Source of the DNA: Fidelibacterota bacterium
GTDB lineage: Bacteria > Fidelibacterota > UBA8477
Assembly (NCBI GenBank): GCA_021734045.1
Contig: JAIPJR010000001.1
Location: forward strand, 1-64,000
Length of the DNA: 64,000 nucleotides
Direction of reading: 5' to 3'
The notes under the pieces are model-generated. The model was not told the DNA's origin, searched no databases, and saw only the letters and a program-made list of their open reading frames with translations. Both the position numbers and the translations under genes were made by a program. Numbering within the stretch: position 1 is the first letter of the stretch; each line of letters begins with the position of its first letter. This document shows positions 44,330 through 53,600 of the stretch, one piece after another.

Positions 44330-45127
44330 GTGTCAGAAAAATCGATGACAAATATTGGTGTGGCCAATATTTATGAAGAGCCGGCATTCCGCTCACAGGT
44401 GGTTTCCCAATCCTATTTAGGGGAGTCGCTGCATGTATTGTCCATCGAAAAAGACTGGTTCCGGGTTCGCCAGGAAGATGGCTATGAAGGCTGGATCAAT
44501 GCGGGGCAAGCGGTGGAGAAACCCGCCGATTGGGATGATGTGGTGAAATTTACCACTGATGATCTGGTAACCACGATATACGACCAGCCGGATATGTATG
44601 CCGCGCCGCTGCGTGACATGATTTTGGGAACACAATTACCATTGCGCAGCCGTCGTGATGGGTGGGTGGAGATTTCACTGCCCGATGGGATTACCGGTTG
44701 GGTGGTGGATCATCCTTACCATTACCCATCAGAGCCAACAGTGGAACAACTCCTCTCCACTGCCATGCGGTTTCAAGGCATTCCCTATTTCTGGGGAGGT
44801 AAGACTCCCAAAGGTTTTGACTGTTCCGGATTTGTTCAGACCGTTTTTCGTCTCAATGGACAAGCTCTCCCCCGGGATGCATGGCAGCAGGCTGAGGTGG
44901 GCGAAACATTGCCGGCGAATTGGGAAACATGGCAGGCCGGCGACCTGATTTTTTTTAGCGAAAATGGTCAGCGCATCACCCATGTGGCGTTGAGTTTAGG
45001 GGCCGGTGATTATATCCATGCTTCCGGATATGTGAAGCTCAATTCCTTTAACTCAAATCATGGCGAGCTTTATCATCAGCCGTTGGTGGATAACTATGTG
45101 AAAACACAGCGGGTGATTGCAGTGTAG
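44330..45127 (+). CDS. NlpC/P60 endopeptidase with two SH3b domains
   Basis: 265 residues from the GTG at 44330, preceded by AAGGAGG; a frame from 44246 adds an implausible Arg-rich leader. Two bacterial SH3 modules (residues ~10-60 and ~75-130) are followed by the NlpC/P60 papain-like domain. Its catalytic cysteine lies in KGFDCSGFVQTVFRL, the histidine in RITHVALSLGAGDYIHASG. The layout matches YkfC-type gamma-D-glutamyl-dipeptidyl peptidases that recycle murein peptides. No signal peptide is seen, so it may act in the cytoplasm. It is divergent from btuB. Confidence 0.86.
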   Translation: MSEKSMTNIGVANIYEEPAFRSQVVSQSYLGESLHVLSIEKDWFRVRQEDGYEGWINAGQAVEKPADWDDVVKFTTDDLVTTIYDQPDMYAAPLRDMILGTQLPLRSRRDGWVEISLPDGITGWVVDHPYHYPSEPTVEQLLSTAMRFQGIPYFWGGKTPKGFDCSGFVQTVFRLNGQALPRDAWQQAEVGETLPANWETWQAGDLIFFSENGQRITHVALSLGAGDYIHASGYVKLNSFNSNHGELYHQPLVDNYVKTQRVIAV

Positions 45128-45214
45128 CAATGTTTCACCAGGAAGAGCCGAATTTTCGCGCAAGCATCAGACTGACTAATAGATTGTGTGATTGAAAGTG
45201 GAGTTTAGAACATC

Positions 45215-46228
45215 GTGGTAGATTCAGAAAAGAAGCCGGTACTTCTATCCGGCATCCAGCCCTCCGGTACATTGGCATTAGGCAATTACATTGGAGCCAT
45301 GCGGAATTGGGTGGCTTTGCAGGACAAGTATCAATCCATTTTTCTGGTAGTAGATCTGCACGCCATTACCGTTAGGCAAAAACCAGCGGAATTGCGCCAG
45401 CGGTGCCTTTCTTTCGCTGCCCAGTACCTGGCGGCAGGCATTGATCCGGAAAAAAGTATCGTTGTAATGCAGTCTCATGTCCCGGAACACAGCCAGTTGG
45501 CCTGGGTGCTGAATTGTTATACCTATATGGGTGAATTAAACCGCATGACTCAGTTCAAGGACAAGTCGGCACGGCACACGGATAATGTGAATGCCGGGCT
45601 TTACACCTACCCTGTGCTCATGGCCGCGGACATTCTCCTGTACCAATCCGACTTGGTGCCGGTGGGGGATGACCAGAAACAGCATCTGGAACTAACCCGG
45701 GATATCGCCGAACGTTTTAATCACAGATACAGCCCGACCTTTGTGGTGCCGGAACCCTTCATTCCCAAAGCAGGTGCCCGGATTATGAGTTTGCAGGAGC
45801 CAGAGAAAAAAATGTCAAAATCAGACGATAACACCAATAATTATATTGGCTTACTAGATACACCGGATATGATTGTAAAAAAGGTGAAGCGGGCAGTAAC
45901 TGACAGCCGGACCGATGTTACTTTTGACGCTAAGAACCGGCCGGGTGTGAGTAATCTGTTAAGCATTTACAGTGTTCTCACCGGAAAAGATATGGATGGC
46001 ACGGTGGATAGTTTTAGCGGCAAAGGTTATGCGGAGCTGAAAATGGCGGTAGCTGAGGTTGTGGTGGAGACACTGAAACCCTTTCAGAAGCGGTACAACG
46101 AGGTAATGGAAGATAAAGCGCATCTGGATACTGTTCTCAACCAGGGTGCAGAGCGGGCACGGCGCATTGCCCGCAAAACCCTGAGTAAAGTATATCGGAA
46201 AATTGGGTTCGTTCAGCCCGGTTTGTAA
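45215..46228 (+). CDS. trpS: Tryptophanyl-tRNA synthetase
   Basis: 337 residues with a GTG start and GGAG eleven bases upstream. Class I signature regions are [20 protein letters not shown] (HIGH-like) and [12 protein letters not shown] (KMSKS). Other family segments are [16 protein letters not shown] and [19 protein letters not shown], the latter binding tryptophan. It charges tRNA-Trp. scpA begins 11 bases downstream. Confidence 0.97.
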   Translation: MVDSEKKPVLLSGIQPSGTLALGNYIGAMRNWVALQDKYQSIFLVVDLHAITVRQKPAELRQRCLSFAAQYLAAGIDPEKSIVVMQSHVPEHSQLAWVLNCYTYMGELNRMTQFKDKSARHTDNVNAGLYTYPVLMAADILLYQSDLVPVGDDQKQHLELTRDIAERFNHRYSPTFVVPEPFIPKAGARIMSLQEPEKKMSKSDDNTNNYIGLLDTPDMIVKKVKRAVTDSRTDVTFDAKNRPGVSNLLSIYSVLTGKDMDGTVDSFSGKGYAELKMAVAEVVVETLKPFQKRYNEVMEDKAHLDTVLNQGAERARRIARKTLSKVYRKIGFVQPGL

Positions 46229-46239
46229 ACGGCGAAACC

Positions 46240-46986
46240 ATGTCTGAATCAAAACTGCTGAATCGGAACTACACGGTGGACCTGCCCATTTTCGAGGGTC
46301 CGCTGGATTTATTACTCTTCCTGATAAAAAAAGACGAACTCAATATCTACGACATTCCCATTTCAAAAATCACCCAGGATTACTTAGCGTACCTTGAGAT
46401 TATAAAGGAGTTGCGCCTTTCCACTGCTGGTGATTTTGTCCTTATGGCTGCCACGCTCATGAAAATCAAAGCCCGTATGCTTCTGCCTGTGCCGGAAGCG
46501 GAGGGTGAGGAGGCGGAGGATCCCCGTAGTGAACTGGTGAATATGCTGCTGGAATATAAACGCTTCAAAGAGGCTGCCGACCATTTTGCTGACCGGGAGC
46601 ATACACAAAACCGGATGTACTACCGGGTCCCATCAACCTCAGAAGGAGAGTTTGAAGTTGGTGCGGAAGATTTGCTGGCGGATGTGAAATTATATGACAT
46701 TATGCTCACTTTTCAGTATCTGTTGCAGAACTATGAGGAACCCCTGAGTCATGAAGTAGCCATGGAAGCGGTTTCTACCTCGGAGCAGGGTGCCTACCTG
46801 AAAATATTACTCAATCAATCAGAAGAGGTCTGGTTCACAGAGATTATGAAGGACCTGGGGTCGCGATTGGTTATCATCGTCACCTTTTTGGCCATACTGG
46901 AACTCATTCGCAGCAGGGAAATTATCATGGAGCAGAACGACCTTTTCAGTGATTTACGCATACGGCGAGGAGAACGCTTTGGATAA
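46240..46986 (+). CDS. scpA: Segregation and condensation protein A
   Basis: 248 residues. The N-terminal FEGPLDLLLFLIKKDELNIYDIPI is the kleisin signature that binds the SMC neck; LKIKARMLLP-type segment MAATLMKIKARMLLPVPEAE follows; the C-terminal winged helix (FLAILELIRSREIIMEQND) binds the SMC head. It partners ScpB and SMC in chromosome condensation. It overlaps scpB by eight bases. Confidence 0.95.
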   Translation: MSESKLLNRNYTVDLPIFEGPLDLLLFLIKKDELNIYDIPISKITQDYLAYLEIIKELRLSTAGDFVLMAATLMKIKARMLLPVPEAEGEEAEDPRSELVNMLLEYKRFKEAADHFADREHTQNRMYYRVPSTSEGEFEVGAEDLLADVKLYDIMLTFQYLLQNYEEPLSHEVAMEAVSTSEQGAYLKILLNQSEEVWFTEIMKDLGSRLVIIVTFLAILELIRSREIIMEQNDLFSDLRIRRGERFG

Positions 46987-47530
46987 GTCTGAATTAATAC
47001 AAATTACAGAAGCGCTGTTAATTGCCACACCAGAACCGTTGACTGAAGCGCGGTTTGCCCAATGTTTCGATTCTACACCGGACATGTCATTAAACGAAAT
47101 TATCGAGTCCTTAAGTGCTTTCTACAAAGAGACCGACCGGGCATTTCAGATTTTCAAAGTCGCTAATGGTTATCAGCTGGTTACACGGAAAGAATTCGAA
47201 CCGTTTGTGAAGCGGCTCTACACTCGATCCGCCCGGCTGCGTCTCTCGCAGGCAGCGCTGGAGACACTGGCCATCATCACCTACCGCCAACCCATCAGCC
47301 GGGTAGAAATTGAAGCGATCCGGGGGGTGAGTTCCGATTCCCCGTTGCGCACGCTTTTAGAGCGACGACTGATAGAGATTCGCGGCCGCGATGAGGGTCC
47401 GGGCCGGGCGCTGCTGTATCGAACGACCACGGAATTTCTCCAGTACTTTGGCCTGAACTCCCTGCAGGATCTGCCCAAGCTGCGGGAAGCGCAGGAATTA
47501 ATTCAGGACGAAGATGAGAGTCTGGTTTAG
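46979..47530 (+). CDS. scpB: Segregation and condensation protein B
   Basis: 183 residues from a TTG at 46979, chosen because GAGGAG lies seven bases upstream. Other in-frame starts further inside scpA lack a ribosome site. The two winged-helix domains show ITEALLIATPEPLTEARFAQ and LSQAALETLAIITYRQPISR with VEIEAIRGVSSDSPLRTLLE, the ScpB hallmark. It works as a dimer on ScpA. Confidence 0.94.
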   Translation: MDKSELIQITEALLIATPEPLTEARFAQCFDSTPDMSLNEIIESLSAFYKETDRAFQIFKVANGYQLVTRKEFEPFVKRLYTRSARLRLSQAALETLAIITYRQPISRVEIEAIRGVSSDSPLRTLLERRLIEIRGRDEGPGRALLYRTTTEFLQYFGLNSLQDLPKLREAQELIQDEDESLV

Positions 47531-47559
47531 TTTCGCCACGCTGAATTATTCCCTAATCC

Positions 47560-48315
47560 ATGTCTGAGTCAGCCAATTCCGGAGACGCCAAAGCGGGAAT
47601 TCGATTGAATCGTTTCCTTGCCATGGCCGGTATCGGGTCGCGACGGGTTTGTGATGAGTTGATTCAAAAGGGCATGGTTCAAGTTAATGGCGTGATACAG
47701 GTTGAGCCGGCAACGCGTGTCGTGGAAGGGCGGGATCAGGTTGAATTTCAAGGCCGTCCGGTGAATTTGGTTCATGAAACTCATTATTACATCTTTAATA
47801 AGCCACGGGGCGTAATTACCACCACAAGTGATCCCTTTGGCCGGCCCATTGTGGTGGATTTTTTGCCCGGTGATGCACGCATTTACCCGGTGGGACGATT
47901 GGATTTCGACACCACCGGCGCTTTATTGCTCACCAATGATGGGGACGTGGCATATCGGCTCACCCATCCCAAATTTCAGATACCAAAAGTTTACCAGGTT
48001 TTGGTTCGCGGAAACCCGCCGGAAGCGACCCTGCGCCGGGTGGAGGCTGGCATAGAAATTGAAGCCGGGTTTGTTGCCAGAGGTGAAATTAACGGATTTT
48101 GGTACCGGGGTGGCAACACCGAGGTCCGGTTGACGCTACGGGAAGGAAAAAAGCGCGAAGTGAAACGCATCTTTCGTACTCTGGGACATCCGGTTGTGCG
48201 CTTACACAGAGAATCCTTTGCCGCGTTGACGGTGACCGGATTAAAACCCGGTGAATGGCGTGAATTGACGCCAGAGGAAGTACGCGAACTCAAGGAGCTG
48301 GTTCATGGACATTAA
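47560..48315 (+). CDS. rluB: RluB-family 23S rRNA pseudouridine synthase
   Basis: 251 residues. An S4 RNA-binding domain (RLNRFLAMAGIGSRRVCDEL) is followed by the synthase domain with catalytic aspartate in YPVGRLDFDTTGALLLTNDG. The order scpA-scpB-rluB is a widely conserved neighbourhood. It isomerises a uridine in the peptidyl-transferase region of 23S rRNA. Its last 11 bases overlap the next gene. Confidence 0.94.
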   Translation: MSESANSGDAKAGIRLNRFLAMAGIGSRRVCDELIQKGMVQVNGVIQVEPATRVVEGRDQVEFQGRPVNLVHETHYYIFNKPRGVITTTSDPFGRPIVVDFLPGDARIYPVGRLDFDTTGALLLTNDGDVAYRLTHPKFQIPKVYQVLVRGNPPEATLRRVEAGIEIEAGFVARGEINGFWYRGGNTEVRLTLREGKKREVKRIFRTLGHPVVRLHRESFAALTVTGLKPGEWRELTPEEVRELKELVHGH

Positions 48316-50014
48316 GGGTAAACGGGTGATGATTTTTGGTGGCTGGGGTTTGGTTGGCCGGGCGGTGGCAAAGCAGGTTTTGCGTGAACAACCAACGGAA
48401 TTAATTCTTACTTCACTCCGGGAAAATGAAGCCCGGGAGATTCAGGAAATCCTGGCAAATCATCCGGTAAACCGGGGGACGCGCATCTCCGTTGTGCATG
48501 GTGATTTATTCGTGCGTAAAGAATTGTCACTGAAATCAAAGGGTGAAATCTACGAAACCGACGATTTGCTCCAGACCATGATCCAGGACCTTTACGATGA
48601 TTTGAGTCCGGATATTATCGAAAATTCCAACCTCTACCAGGTTTTGAATCAGTACAAACCTCAGATACTCATAGATTGTATTAATACCGCTACGGCATTT
48701 GCCTATCAAAATGTTTTTCAGGTCGTGGCGGAAGTACGAGCGGATCTGGCGAAAGCACGGTCGGGAGAGACCGTTAGCGATGATTTTACAAAGAAGGTAG
48801 AGCGACTGGTTTCTACCCTTTACATCCCTCAACTCATCCGGCACGTCCAGATACTGATTGAAGCCATGCGTCAGGCGGAAACAGAATTTTACCTGAAGGT
48901 TGGAACTTCGGGAACCGGCGGTATGGGCTTTAATATTCCCTACACCCACTCGGAGGAAAAGCCTTCTAAAATGCTCATGAGCAAATCGTCTTTGGCTGGT
49001 GCCCATACCATGCTGCTCTGGTTATTGGGGCGGACGCCGCATACACCGATTGTAAAGGAAATCAAACCTACCGCCGCCATCGCATGGAAAAAAATCGGGT
49101 ATGGCAAAGTTGTGAAGCGGGGGCAATTCATTCCAATGTACGATTGTCTGCCTGATTTGGAAACCACGCTGGGGCATGAATTGGTTCGGAATCCTGCACC
49201 TACCTGGCAGCGATTGGAGGAACGTTTTATCGAGTCGGTTTACATTGACGCCGGTGAAAACGGGTATTTCTCCGCTGGTGAGTTTTCAGTCCTTACCGCC
49301 GAAGGTCAGATGGAATTTGTCACACCTGAAGAGATTGCCGATAAGGTATTGATTGAGATTAAAGGCGGTAATACGGGCAATGACATTATCGGCTCGTTGG
49401 ATTCGTCGGTACTGGAACCCTCTTATCGTGCGGGATTAATCCGGAAAAATGCCATCGAACGCATGGGTGATTTGCAGCAGGAAACCGGTTCAGACAGCGT
49501 GGCATTTGAACTCCTGGGACCACCCAGGTTGACCAAACTACTGTATGAAATTTACATGCTGAAGCGGTTGCACGGGGCTGTGAATGCGGTACTGGATACA
49601 CCGGCGTCTGATCTGGCAGCTGCAATGGAAGAGTTAATTCTTTCCGACGATGAATTGCGTGCCACTATTATCTCGGTTGGAACGCCGATTTTGCTGAGTG
49701 ATGGAAAAACCTACCTGCGGGGACCCTCCATTTCGGTGCCGGTTTTCGAAGGGCAGCCGGTTTTGCCGGTAACACCGGAGAATATCGAAAAATGGACCTC
49801 CCAGGGCTGGCTGGATTTACGCGTGTCCAACATGGAATATTGGCAAAAACGCCTCCATTGCCTGTTGGATGATCAGGAATTGGAGCCGGAGGACGATTAT
49901 TCGTCCTACTACTATCGTAACCGACGATTTTTGGATGCGAAAGAGCGCATGGACATTGGTGCAATTGTGAATTGGATCATGGAGTATGAGGATAAAGGTT
50001 ATCGCATTAAATAG
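48305..50014 (+). CDS. Large uncharacterised Rossmann-fold (SDR/epimerase-like) protein
   Basis: 569 residues. It opens with KGKRVMIFGGWGLVGRAVAK, a GxxGxxG dinucleotide-binding turn, then RISVVHGDLFVRKELSLKSK and PQILIDCINTATAFAYQNVF, like an extended short-chain dehydrogenase/epimerase. The classical YxxxK pair is not evident; KVGTSGTGGMGFNIPYTHSE and KSSLAGAHTMLLWLLGRTPH follow instead. The C-terminal ~200 residues fit no domain I recognise. It is translationally coupled to rluB (11-base overlap). The reaction cannot be assigned. It is far longer than a normal SDR. Confidence 0.6.
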   Translation: MDIKGKRVMIFGGWGLVGRAVAKQVLREQPTELILTSLRENEAREIQEILANHPVNRGTRISVVHGDLFVRKELSLKSKGEIYETDDLLQTMIQDLYDDLSPDIIENSNLYQVLNQYKPQILIDCINTATAFAYQNVFQVVAEVRADLAKARSGETVSDDFTKKVERLVSTLYIPQLIRHVQILIEAMRQAETEFYLKVGTSGTGGMGFNIPYTHSEEKPSKMLMSKSSLAGAHTMLLWLLGRTPHTPIVKEIKPTAAIAWKKIGYGKVVKRGQFIPMYDCLPDLETTLGHELVRNPAPTWQRLEERFIESVYIDAGENGYFSAGEFSVLTAEGQMEFVTPEEIADKVLIEIKGGNTGNDIIGSLDSSVLEPSYRAGLIRKNAIERMGDLQQETGSDSVAFELLGPPRLTKLLYEIYMLKRLHGAVNAVLDTPASDLAAAMEELILSDDELRATIISVGTPILLSDGKTYLRGPSISVPVFEGQPVLPVTPENIEKWTSQGWLDLRVSNMEYWQKRLHCLLDDQELEPEDDYSSYYYRNRRFLDAKERMDIGAIVNWIMEYEDKGYRIK

Positions 50015-50043
50015 CGGATAATCCATAGAATTTCTCTGATGTA

Positions 50044-50211
50044 ATGGCATTATACGGTCGCAATTATTTTGGTCTCTGGCTCATCATGGGGATGATGATT
50101 GGTTTTTTTGTGGGCACCGGTTTTCAGTCGCCGGAAGTGGGGGTGGTTGCCGGGGGCGGCTTGGGACTACTCTACGCATGGCTGAAGAGCCGAAAGCATT
50201 CGGGTGAATAA
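50044..50211 (+). CDS. Tiny two-helix membrane protein, unknown function
   Basis: 55 residues, ATG at 50044 to TAA at 50209-50211. It begins MALYGRNYFGLWLIMGMMIG and has two short hydrophobic segments separated by TGFQSPEVG, then a glycine-rich helix and a basic end (WLKSRKHSGE). The layout resembles AtpZ/AtpI-type or other small two-helix proteins, but no family can be assigned. The ribosome site is weak. Coding use matches its neighbours and it lies in the same direction as the flanking genes. Confidence 0.5.
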   Translation: MALYGRNYFGLWLIMGMMIGFFVGTGFQSPEVGVVAGGGLGLLYAWLKSRKHSGE

Positions 50212-50284
50212 ATCCCTACCAAGCCCATCCCGGCGTATTACTTTCCCCTGAACATCATCAACATACAGGGTGTGGAGGAGATAA

Positions 50285-50503
50285 ATGGCTCGATTATTAA
50301 CAACGAGAAATGCCTTGTGGATTACATTGGCAACGGGTGTAGGTGCTGTACTGCAATTCTATGCGCTCCTGCGCTATGTGGACCGTCTCCCCGGTGATAC
50401 GGTTGGCATCATTATTTATGCAATCACCTGTCTTTGTTTTCTCATTCTGGCGGGTGTTTGTTTTCGGATTTGGCGACGGTTGGCGACTGAAAACAACGCG
50501 TGA
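50285..50503 (+). CDS. Small two-helix membrane protein, unknown function
   Basis: 72 residues with a strong GGAGGAG site six bases before the ATG. Two hydrophobic helices (about 10-30 and 40-62) are connected by RYVDRLPGDTV; the C-terminus is basic (RIWRRLATENNA). No family is recognised. It lies 73 bases after another tiny membrane protein and before the cmk-rpsA promoter. Confidence 0.6.
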   Translation: MARLLTTRNALWITLATGVGAVLQFYALLRYVDRLPGDTVGIIIYAITCLCFLILAGVCFRIWRRLATENNA

Positions 50504-50547
50504 TAAATCCTGCATGCCCCGGCTTCAGAATATTGCTTTCGAAAAAG

Positions 50548-50576
50548 TTGGATTCACACAGACCGGCGACTATATT
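50548..50576 (+). promoter_or_regulatory. Promoter of the cmk-rpsA gene
   Basis: TTGGAT, 17 bases, TATATT. A start near 50583 gives a leader of about 58 bases. No clear Shine-Dalgarno precedes the ATG at 50641 (GAAAG only). Confidence 0.55.
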
Positions 50577-50640
50577 TGGCCGCTTTTATGAGAGCAGTTA
50601 GAGAATATAAGCGCAATAGAATTAATGGTTTTTTGAAAGC

Positions 50641-53600
50641 ATGATTATCGCCATTGATGGTCCGGCGGCATCCGGAAAATCCAGTACTGCAGCGCGTGTT
50701 GCGGCGAAATTGGGGTTCCGGCATATTGATACCGGTGCCATGTACCGGGCTGTGACCTTGTACATGTTGGATCATGGTGTAGATATTTCGGACACAGAAT
50801 CCGTTCTGAACGTACTGCCGGATGTGGATGTGTCGCTTGAATTTAAAGGTGATAATCAACATGTGATTCTAGCGGGTGTGGATGTGAGTGATCGCATCCG
50901 AACGCCGGCTGTGAATGAGCATGTGAGCCAGGTTAGCGCAATACCGGCCGTACGCCAGCGTCTCGTAGAACTCCAGCGCCAAGCTGCCAATGACTACGAT
51001 GTGGTATTGGAAGGACGCGACATCGGAACAGTCGTATTTCCCAATGCCGAATTGAAAATTTTTATGATTGCCGATGTCCATGTCCGGGCACAACGGCGCC
51101 AGCAGGAGTTGGCGAGCCTGGGCATTCAGCAAGACCTGGCTGAATTGGAAAAAGATCTGATAGCGCGTGACAAAATCGATTCATCGCGAGAATTGTCACC
51201 ATTGAAACCCGCTACTGATGCAGTCGAGCTGGATACATCCAAGCTTACCATCGACCAGCAGGTAGCATTCATCGTTAACCAAGCCAAGCAACTGATTGCA
51301 GAGGAGGAAAGACCCTTCATGGCAGAAGAAGAAAAAAAGGATGCACCGCAGACTGAAGACCAGTCCCAGGAGACATCCGAAACCACCTCAGACGCCGTCG
51401 AGATGACGCCCGCCGAGGAAACCCAGGACAAAAAAGAAGAGACCATCGCGTCTGAACCTGAACCCGAAACCAAAACCGAGACCGAAGCTGAATCCAAAAC
51501 TGAAGCCGAAGCCGAAGCCGAAGCCGAAGCCGAAGCCGCAGAAACTGACGCTAACACCGCATCTGCTAAAGATGAGGGTGACGAAGTCAGTTCTGAGGTA
51601 GCACAAAAAACTGATGCTGAAATGACGCCTGAACAAGCCCCGGATACAGAAGCACCGGTCGAGGAAAGTGCGGAATCATCTGACAAAGATGAACCGGCCA
51701 AAAGCACTCGGAAAACCGTCAAGGTGAAAGCCAAAACTTCTGGTGAGCCACCGGTTCAACCGGTTGTTGATGCGGAAGAAGCTGAAAAAGCTTCGAAAAA
51801 GATTGCCGGACTGGATAAACGGTCCGCCATGAATGACATCTTCAACCAGATCAAGACAGTGAAGCCGGATCAGCTTGCTGAAACCATTGCTGAAGAATCC
51901 GAGGAAGTGAAAGACCTTTCCTTCCTGCTGGATCGTACTATCGCAGACATTACGCCGCGTACCCTGGTGGAAGGGCGTGTCATTTCTGTGGGCGATCGTG
52001 AAGTACTGGTGGACATCGGTTTCAAATCCGAAGGGCTGGTTTCCCGGGATGAATTCAAGGATGACGAATTGCCCAAGGTGGGTGATAAAATCGAATTATT
52101 CCTGGATACACTGGAAGATGATCAGGGTCAGACAATTCTGTCCAAACGCAAAGCAGATTTCATGCGTGTCTGGACCGCGATAAAAGATGTTTCCGACAAT
52201 GACGACCTCATCAATGGCACCATTACTCGCCGGATTAAAGGTGGTATGGTGGTGAATGTGATGGGTATTGATGCCTTCCTGCCCGGATCGCAACTGGATG
52301 TGCGCCCCATCCATGATTTTGACGCATATATCGGAAAGTCCTACGACTTCAAGATCGTCAAACTCAATGAAACCCGGAAGAATATCGTACTCTCACGGAA
52401 AGACCTGCTGGAGGAAAAACTCCAGAAACAGCGGGCTGAACTGTTGAAGAATATCGAGATTGGCCAGGTACTGGAAGGCCGGGTAAAAAATATCACCGAT
52501 TTTGGCGTATTCGTCGACTTGGGTGGTGTTGATGGTCTGTTGCATATCACCGATTTGTCCTGGGGACGGGTTAACCATCCCTCTGAAGTTGTGGATATGG
52601 ACGATGAAATTACCGTAAAGGTGATTGATTACGATGAAGAAAAACAGCGTGTCTCGCTGGGATTCAAACAGTTACAGCCACACCCGTGGGAACATGTGGA
52701 ACAGAAATATCCTGTGGGTTCTGCTGTTAAAGGCAAAGTGGTCAGCATCACCAATTACGGTATTTTTGTGGAATTGGAAGAGGGTGTTGAAGGTCTGGTA
52801 CATATCTCAGAAATTTCCTGGACCCAACACATCAAGCATCCATCGGAAATTTATTCGGTTGGTGACGAAATTGAGACCGTCGTGCTTTCAATCGCACCGG
52901 ATGATCGTAAAATCAGCCTGGGCGTGAAGCAACTGAAACCGGATCCCTGGACCCTGATTGAGGATACCTACATCGTGGGTACACTCCACACAGGTACGGT
53001 TAAGAACCTGACCCAGTTCGGCGCATTTGTTGAATTGGAAGAGGGTATCGAAGGCCTGATCCACATCTCAGATCTCTCATGGACGCGCAAAGTCCGTCAT
53101 CCGAAAGAGGTACTGAAACGCGGAGACGAAGTGGAAGTCCGCATTCTCGACATTGCTCAGGACCAGCGGAAAATCTCGCTTGGGCTCAAGCAGGCCGAGG
53201 AGGATCCATGGCCGCAGATTGAACAGGAATTTGCCGTGAACAGCACCCGTAAGGGTAAAGTCATCAAATTGCTGGACAAAGGCATCATCCTGGAGCTGGA
53301 AGGGACCGATGTTGAAGGTCTGATTCCCCTGGCTGCGTTCAACAAGAAAGACCGGAAGACGATTCTGGATAAGTTCGAGGTAGATCAGGAAGTAGAAGTC
53401 AAGGTGATCGAGATTGATCCCAATGACAAGAAAATCCTGGTCAGCCATGAAGCCGCCATCAAAGATAAAGAACGGGCGGTTGTGGACGAATATCTGCGCG
53501 GTCAGAAGCAGGACGGCAATAAGCTTGACATTCCCGATGAAATCGTGGCCAAAATCAAGGAAGCTGCCGAGGAAGAAACCGAGAAAAAGGTTGCTGCTGC

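Noticed and set aside
51502-51537. Short tandem repeats considered as CRISPR or a regulatory repeat array
   Set aside because: Units are six bases, contiguous without spacers, and in frame within a coding sequence.
51126-51734. A 202-codon Ser/Ala-rich minus-strand frame
   Set aside because: Antisense reading of the acidic GAAGCC-type linker; low-complexity shadow without a start signal.
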